The translations under genes and the position numbers were made by a program. A stretch of DNA of 64,000 nt from Hymenobacter amundsenii (GTDB taxonomy: Bacteria; Bacteroidota; Bacteroidia; Cytophagales; Hymenobacteraceae). The stretch covers positions 1 to 64,000 of the forward strand of contig NZ_NIRR01000006.1 in assembly GCF_002204745.1 (NCBI RefSeq), given 5' to 3'. This document shows positions 59,067-64,000 of this stretch, in pieces. The first letter of the stretch is position 1. Every line of letters starts with the position of its first letter. The notes beneath the pieces are model-generated. The model did not search any database and was not told the origin of the DNA. It saw only the letters and a program-made list of their open reading frames with translations.

Positions 59067-61195
59067 CTACTCCGCCCCTACCACCCACACGGGCACGGCC
59101 GAGAGGGCGGCGTTGCCGGTCAGGGCATCGAGGCGGGTTTCGTCGGTGAGGTCGTTGAGGCTGGCGCCGGGGTGGGCGCGGGCTACGGCCAAGCGGGTGC
59201 CGGGGCGCTGGTGGCCGTAGCCGTGGGGCAGGCTGGCCACGCCCGGCATCAGGGCCTCGGTAATTTCAACCGGCACCTGCACCTCTCCTACCCGGCTGCG
59301 CACCCGCACCAGCTGGCCCTCGGTGAGCTGGCGGGCAGCGGCATCCGGGGGGCTGATTTGGAGCGTGCAGCGGTTGCGGCCCTTGAGCAGGCGGGGCAGG
59401 TTGTGCATCCAGGAGTTGTTGGAGCGCAGCTCGCGCCGCCCGATAAGCAGCAGTTGGTCGGGCGCGGCTTCGGGGCCGGCGGCCAGCACTTGGCGGGCTC
59501 GCTCCAGGTCGGCCAGAAACAGCGGGGCCGCTAGCGGGATGCGCTGGTTTTCGGTGCGCAGGGCGGCGGGCAGGCGCGGTTGCAGCGCGCCCAGGTCGAT
59601 GCCGTGGGGGTTTTCGCGCAGCTTATCGAGGTTCAAGCCGCCGTGCTCAGGCCGGCCGTAGGGGCCGTAGCGCAGGCCCAGGTCGATTTTAGCGGCTGGG
59701 TCGTCCGGTGGCGCGGCGGTGGCGGGGTCGTAGGCGGGGCCGGCTTCGAGGCGCTGGCGCAGGCCCTCGAAAATCTGCCAGTCGTAGCGGGCGTCGGGGC
59801 CTTTATCGAACAGCGGCTCGGCGTAGCGGCTGGTGTTACGGATGGCCAGGGCGTGAAACGAGACGTCGTAGTGGGCCGTTTCGAGGCCCGTGGCGGGCGG
59901 CAAAATGTAGTGGGCGTGGCGAGTAGTTTCGTTGAGGTAGATGTCGATGCTGACCATAAACTCCAGCCCGGCCAAGGCGGTATCGAGCTGACGGCCGTTG
60001 GGCGTGCTCAAAACCGGGTTGCCACAGCTCGTCACCAGGGCCAGTAGCTGGCCTTCGCCGGGCGTCAGTATTTCCTCGGCCAGGGCGGCCACCGGTAGCT
60101 CGCCCATAAACTCGGTCAGCCCCCGCACCCGGCTATGGTAGCGGGCGTGGCGGCGGTAAGGTCCGGGCTTGCCCAGCACGTCGAGGGCGGGCGTGGGCAG
60201 CATGTAGCCGCCGGGCTCGTCGAGGTGGCCCGTGAGCAGGTTCAGGGCATTAATCAGCCACAAACACAGCCCCCCAAACTCCTGGGTTGACACCCCAATG
60301 CGCCCATACACCACGGCCCGCTTGGCGGCGGCCAGCTCCCGGGCCAGGGCCCGCACCACGGCCGGGGCCACGCCCGTTACGGCCGCCACGCTTTCCGGTG
60401 TGAACCCGGCTACGGCCGCGCCCAGCTCCGGGATGCCGTCGGTAAACTCGCCCACCCGGCCGGGGTTCACCAGTTTTTCGGCGTAGAGTACCTGCACCAT
60501 GGCCAGCAGCAGAAACACGTCGGTGCCGGGCCGTATGAAGTGGTGCTCGTCGGCGCGGGCAGCAGTTTCGGTGCGGCGCGGGTCGATAACGACCACCCGG
60601 CCACCCCGCTCCCGAATGGCGCGCAGGCGCTTGGCCACGTCGGGCGCGCTCATCAGGCTCCCGTTGCTCACGAGCGGGTTGCCGCCCAGGATCAGCCAGA
60701 AATCGGTGCGGTCGAGGTCGGGCACGGGCAGCAGCAGCGGGTGGCCATAGAGCTGCCAGGCTGCGAAATGATGGGGCAGCTGATCAACCGAAGAAGCCGA
60801 AAACAGGCTCCGGGAGCCCAGCGCCCGCAAAAATCCAGGCGCGGCGAGTTGGGTACCCGAGTTGTGGACGCTGGGGTTGCCGGCGTACCAGGCCACGGCA
60901 TCGTCCCCGTGCCGGCCCTGCACTTGGCGCAGCCCGGCGGCCACTTCATCCAGGGCCACCTCCCAGCTCACTTCCTCCCAGCCCCCGGCAGTCGTGCGCC
61001 GCAACGGCCGGCGCAGGCGGTCGGGGTCCTCGTACACATCCTGCAAACCCAGGGCTTTGGGGCAGATGTGCCCCCGACTGAACGGGTCGCCGCGTCGCCG
61101 CGGATATGCAGCACCCGGCCGTTTTCGTGCTCGATTTCGAGGCCGCAGATGGCTTCGCAGAGGTTGCAGGCGCGGTAATGGGTTTGGGTTGGCAT
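59067..61195 (-). CDS. Molybdopterin oxidoreductase (formate dehydrogenase/nitrate reductase-like), frameshifted near the N-terminus
   Basis: Two frames make one enzyme of about 709 residues. The first (from 61195) is MPTQTHYRACNLCEAICGLE, with CxxCxxxC, and IEHENGRVLHIRGD. The second continues DPFSRGHICPKALGLQDVYE, giving the fourth Cys of the 4Fe-4S cluster. Then come WLILGGNPLVSNGSLMSAPD, VVIDPRRTETAARADEHHFI (molybdopterin binding), and the C-terminal RRELRSNNSWMHNLPRLLKG with NDLTDETRLDALTGNAAL. One inserted base near 61095 restores RGDAGDPFSRGHICP. No signal peptide is seen, so it may be cytoplasmic. The substrate is unknown; no partner subunits are nearby. Confidence 0.83.
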
Positions 61196-61278
61196 AGCGG
61201 CGAAGGGTTGGGGGAACAGCGGCCAAGATACCCCTGTTTGCATGGTTGCCAAAGCTGCCTGGGTTACCTTTAGCCTTT

Positions 61279-61400
61279 CGTTGCGGCCGTTCAGCGGCCG
61301 TAGCGCGACGCTTCAGCTGCGCGTATCGTTGCTGATGAACGCGCTAGATGCAACCGTTCTGCGATACGCGCAGCTGGAGCGTTGCGCTACGGCCGCAACG
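61279..61400. repeat. REP family F palindrome
   Basis: CGTTGCGGCCG at the left and CGGCCGCAACG at the right, with inner arms CAGCTGCGCGTATCG and CGATACGCGCAGCTG. Related to the hairpin at 55586 through GGCCGTAGCGCGA. It lies in the leader of the TlpA-like gene. Confidence 0.7.
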
Positions 61401-61438
61401 AAACACAGAGCCGGCACTACGCGATACACCTTACCTCC

Positions 61439-62038
61439 ATGACCCGCAAAACCCTGTTCAACTGGCTGCCCTTCGTAGTTTTCGGCCTGATTTTCTTCAC
61501 TGGCCTACGCCCCATCGTGCTGAGCGCGGCGCAACGGGCACTACTGGCCACCGGCCTCTGGCGGGCCGATGCGCCGGTTGCGCCTACTACTCCGGAAATG
61601 CCTGTCCTCGCCACCAGCCTGACCGCCACGAGCGGCCTGCAACTGGTGTCGGCCGACGGTGTGCCCCTCAACCTGAACAAATTTCGCGGCAAGGCTGTGT
61701 TCGTGAACCTGTGGGCCACTTGGTGCCCGCCCTGCCGGGCCGAAATGCCAGGCATCGAGGCCCTCTACGAACGGATTGATACCAGTAAGGTGGCCTTCGT
61801 AATGATTTCGCTGGATGAGCACCCCGACAAAGCCCAGAAGTTCGTGCGCCGCCAGGGCTTCCGGTTCCCGGTGTATTACCCGGCCGCGCCCTTGCCCGCC
61901 CCTTTCAATTCTCAATCCATCCCTACCACCGTCATCCTCACCCCCAACGGCCGCATTGCCGCCCGCTACGAAGGCATGGCCGACTACGACACCCCCAAGT
62001 TCCAGGCGGCCCTGGAAAAGCTGGCGAAGCGGCAGTAA
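61439..62038 (+). CDS. TlpA-like membrane-anchored thioredoxin
   Basis: A 199-residue protein. The N-terminal membrane helix is NWLPFVVFGLIFFTGLRPIV. The thioredoxin fold has NKFRGKAVFVNLWATWCPPC, the WCPPC active site typical of TlpA/ResA, followed by FVMISLDEHPDKAQKFVRRQ and the cis-Pro in SQSIPTTVILTPNGRI. It reduces disulfides in the periplasm, perhaps for cytochrome or copper-protein maturation. Start at 61439 is preferred to an in-frame upstream start within the REP element. Confidence 0.92.
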   Translation: MTRKTLFNWLPFVVFGLIFFTGLRPIVLSAAQRALLATGLWRADAPVAPTTPEMPVLATSLTATSGLQLVSADGVPLNLNKFRGKAVFVNLWATWCPPCRAEMPGIEALYERIDTSKVAFVMISLDEHPDKAQKFVRRQGFRFPVYYPAAPLPAPFNSQSIPTTVILTPNGRIAARYEGMADYDTPKFQAALEKLAKRQ

Positions 62039-62060
62039 GCGGCTGATTGGCTGTCAGTGA

Positions 62061-62160
62061 GAACGTCATTCAGAGCGCAGCGAAGAATCTCGCGTGCTGA
62101 CGTTGTCACGCCAACCCAATGATTTCACGCGAGATTCCTCGCTCGCTCTGAATGACGTTC
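62061..62160. repeat. REP family E palindrome
   Basis: GAACGTCATTCAGAGCGCAG at the left and GCTCTGAATGACGTTC at the right, with GAATCTCGCG and CGCGAGATTC in the arms. A degenerate fragment (GCGTCATTCAGAGGCACTG) is at 4708 in the his operon. Confidence 0.8.
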
Positions 62161-62183
62161 TTACTAACAACCAACGACTGACC

Positions 62184-63065
62184 TTACACCGGCCCGTCGT
62201 CCACGCGGGCCTCTATCACCCGCTGCACGGCCACGGGCACGGCCGAAAGCAAGTCGAGGCCGGTGGCGGCTTCAATGGCGTCGATGCTAACGCGGTACTG
62301 GCCCCAGTTGGAATTAAGGGCGTTGTCGTTGGGCGTATCGATGGCGATGACGCGGGTACTGCTGCTGACCCGGGCGGCATCGTTACCGGCAGCGGTGGGC
62401 AGCACCACCACCACTTTCCAGATGCGGGCGGGCACCGTGAGGCGGCCTTGGTCGAGGGTGGTGGCGAAGCCGTTGGCCCCGGTGCCGCCCCGGCCGTAGC
62501 TACCCATGAGAATGTACAGTTCGTTGCGGCCGCCGTCGAGCTGGGCGCGGCAGTAGTTTTCGAGGCCGACCCAGGTCTGGCGGTTATGGTTGGGGGCCTC
62601 GGGCACCATGTTGGTCATCAGGAAGGTGGCCGAATTCTGCGCTTGCGTAGCCGTGCGGTCGGCCGAGGGGCAGTTGTGGCCCCTATCGAAACCCGAGCCC
62701 GAATAGCTGCTGCTGCTCACCCGGTACCACCCGGCGGGCAGCGTGGCATCGGCCCGGAAATCGTCCTGGCGGTTGGCTGGGCCCTGGTCGGCAGCCGTCA
62801 GGTGCCAGCTCACCCAGTTGGGCTTGCCCTGGTCGCGGTGGTAGCTGAGGGCATATTCGGGTTTGAGCAGCAAGTAATTGGTGGGCTGCTGGGAGTTGGG
62901 GGTTGCGCCACTGGGGTTGCCCAAGGTGAGGTGTTCGGGCAGCGGGTTGGTGGGCGCGACTGTTGTGGGGTCGGGAGTGGTAGCGCAGGAAGTGGCCAGC
63001 AGGGCGGCACCTAGCAGCCAGGCCACGTTCCTGGGCCGCCGGGCGGCAGGCAGAAAAAAGAACAT
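62184..63065 (-). CDS. DNA/RNA non-specific endonuclease lipoprotein
   Basis: A 293-residue nuclease of the NucA/EndA beta-beta-alpha-metal family. The N-terminus is a lipoprotein signal (NVAWLLGAALLATSCATT). The active site is GSGFDRGHNCPSADRTATQA with the catalytic His of DRGH, and NSATFLMTNMVPEAPNHNRQ with the Mg-binding Asn. Further conserved parts are NRQTWVGLENYCR and KVVVVLP. It degrades DNA and RNA outside the cytoplasm, for phosphate and nucleotide use or defence. Anchoring to the surface is expected. Confidence 0.9.
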   Translation of the reverse strand: MFFFLPAARRPRNVAWLLGAALLATSCATTPDPTTVAPTNPLPEHLTLGNPSGATPNSQQPTNYLLLKPEYALSYHRDQGKPNWVSWHLTAADQGPANRQDDFRADATLPAGWYRVSSSSYSGSGFDRGHNCPSADRTATQAQNSATFLMTNMVPEAPNHNRQTWVGLENYCRAQLDGGRNELYILMGSYGRGGTGANGFATTLDQGRLTVPARIWKVVVVLPTAAGNDAARVSSSTRVIAIDTPNDNALNSNWGQYRVSIDAIEAATGLDLLSAVPVAVQRVIEARVDDGPV

Positions 63066-63116
63066 AGCCCGAAGGTACGCCCCCTCCAGATAATCCCCCC
63101 TTCTGCCACGCGCAAA

Positions 63117-63175
63117 AAAAAGCCCCCGGCTCCCGGACAGTCCCGCTGGGGGAACGTCCGGAAACCGGGGGCTTT
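63117..63175 (-). terminator. Terminator of the T9SS-substrate gene
   Basis: AAAGCCCCCGG pairs with CCGGGGGCTTT, with GTCCGG/CCGGAC inside. On the minus strand it runs into a T run (AAAAAAA at 63115-63121). It lies between the two minus-strand genes. Confidence 0.85.
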
Positions 63176-63210
63176 AGAGGGTAGCCAGCCGCCGGGCGGC
63201 TGGCGCGGGG

Positions 63211-64000
63211 TTACTGAACGCTCAGGCGCTGGGTCAGCACCACACCATCCACCTCGAAACGAAGCAGGTAAAGACCCGGGGCGAAACCGACGGTTGGGAT
63301 TTCGGCCTCGAAAGAACCAGCGGGGCGCAGGGCGGTGGGCAGCGGCGTGGCAACGCAACGGCCCAGGGCATCATGCACACTCAGGCCCACGGTAGCGGCC
63401 TTGCGCAACTGTACTGGCAACAGGGCGCGGCCATTGGCGGGGTTCGGGTACACTGGCTCCAGTAGGGCCGAGTTCGACACAACCGCGCGGACGCCGGTGG
63501 GCGTGAAGTTGGTTTTGCGCGGACCCGTCCAGTCGTCGAGGTAGAAGCGACGAGGCACGGTGGTGTTCGGGGCAATGAGCAGCACGATTTCGTTTACGCT
63601 GGTATTGCTCACGGCCGCGCTGGGGCGGTTGGCGTAGCTAAACACCAGCGTTTCCCAGGCGTTGGTAGCCGTGGTCACGGCCAGGTATTCGGAGTGGCGG
63701 CCGGCCGGGTAGTTGGTGGCTCCGGCCACGGTAGAATCCTGGAGCGTAATCTGGAAAGTAATGCCCGGAGCGGGGCTGTACACTTTCATGGTCATCTGCT
63801 TGGCCGAGCTCAGGAAAGGAGCCACATCGGCCAGCGGAGCACCGGTGGGGCTTACCACCAGCGCATCGTATTGGCTGGCCGAGCGGGTGTAGCGCATTAC
63901 GCGGGCACTGGGGTTGGCGGCGCTAACCACCGGATTGAGCGTGTCGAGCTTGATGCTGCCGGAGGTCTTTTTGAAGCTGTAGCGGATGGCCCGGGTGCCT
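63211..64000 (-). CDS. T9SS-exported protein with C-terminal sorting domain (5' end outside window)
   Basis: The frame is open at the window edge, so the start lies beyond 64000; about 263 codons are visible. The visible part begins with a beta-sandwich region (TRAIRYSFKKTSGSIKLDTL, then YLDDWTGPRKTNFTPTGVRA), possibly a carbohydrate-binding-like domain. The last about 75 residues (EPVYPNPANGRALLPVQ, LSVHDALGRCVATPLPTALR, FAPGLYLLRF, LTQRLSVQ) are a type A T9SS sorting domain. It is secreted through T9SS. The catalytic or binding role cannot be told. Confidence 0.82.
   Translation of the reverse strand, partial: GTRAIRYSFKKTSGSIKLDTLNPVVSAANPSARVMRYTRSASQYDALVVSPTGAPLADVAPFLSSAKQMTMKVYSPAPGITFQITLQDSTVAGATNYPAGRHSEYLAVTTATNAWETLVFSYANRPSAAVSNTSVNEIVLLIAPNTTVPRRFYLDDWTGPRKTNFTPTGVRAVVSNSALLEPVYPNPANGRALLPVQLRKAATVGLSVHDALGRCVATPLPTALRPAGSFEAEIPTVGFAPGLYLLRFEVDGVVLTQRLSVQ

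Overview
The window looks like the chromosome of a Hymenobacter-like member of the Bacteroidota (Cytophagales). The evidence is GC-rich coding DNA, little sign of Shine-Dalgarno sites, several promoters with the Bacteroidota TAnnTTTG element, two proteins with type IX secretion (T9SS) C-terminal sorting domains, an HYC_CC_PP-type small protein, many lipoproteins, and dense intergenic palindromic repeats.

Layout. (1) 1-2000: the end of a family 2 glycosyltransferase and a DUF2911 protein. (2) 2045-11338: a complete histidine operon, hisG-D-C-B-H-A-F-IE. Its leader encodes a 42-residue peptide with six His codons in its last eleven codons, followed by hairpins, which is the layout of ribosome-mediated attenuation. 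Two small non-his genes, one like immunity protein Imm50, sit between his genes, and most of the other gaps carry palindromic or repeat DNA. (3) 11421-20109: a T9SS-exported FG-GAP/VCBS protein, then envelope genes: a DPM1/ArnC-like GT2, a protein with two lipid A synthase N-terminal-type (LABN) domains, DoxX, a lipoprotein, a sugar-nucleotide epimerase, a glycerophosphodiesterase and an ArnT-like glycosyltransferase. (4) 20331-22114: an AT-rich island with a DUF5343-like gene and a lipoprotein. (5) 22407-39246: housekeeping and mixed genes, including a TPR protein, gyrA, a broken HAD phosphatase, an HD hydrolase, a Xre/RES toxin-antitoxin pair, an L,D-transpeptidase, a fasciclin protein, Maf, DUF1015, pdxH, YqgE and a large DUF349 protein. 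(6) 39351-40431: a decayed IS5-family element beside a tRNA-Thr gene. (7) 40888-58867: a metal (copper/silver and zinc/cadmium) resistance island with a CusCBA-type RND pump with two adaptors, heavy-metal-binding-domain proteins, a ZntA-like ATPase, a CopZ-like chaperone, CopA, a cupredoxin and a multicopper oxidase fused to a CopB-like beta-barrel. (8) 59067-64000: a molybdopterin oxidoreductase, a TlpA-like thioredoxin, a DNA/RNA endonuclease lipoprotein and a partial T9SS-exported protein.

Most striking signals. The first is the his attenuator leader. The second is a set of arrays with a 7-nt period but different sequences (NNNAGCT, TGGTTTT, AATTCTC, AGTGAGA) that end at, or within about 15 nt of, the start codons of many unrelated genes. 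The third is a REP-type palindrome translated in frame inside the signal-peptide region of a CusB-like protein. The fourth is a 104-bp near-perfect palindrome covering the stop codon of the DUF349 gene. Several genes (HAD phosphatase, L,D-transpeptidase, cusB-2, cusA, molybdopterin oxidoreductase) are interrupted by small indels. Some of these may be sequencing errors, but the 7-bp duplication in the HAD gene looks like slippage.
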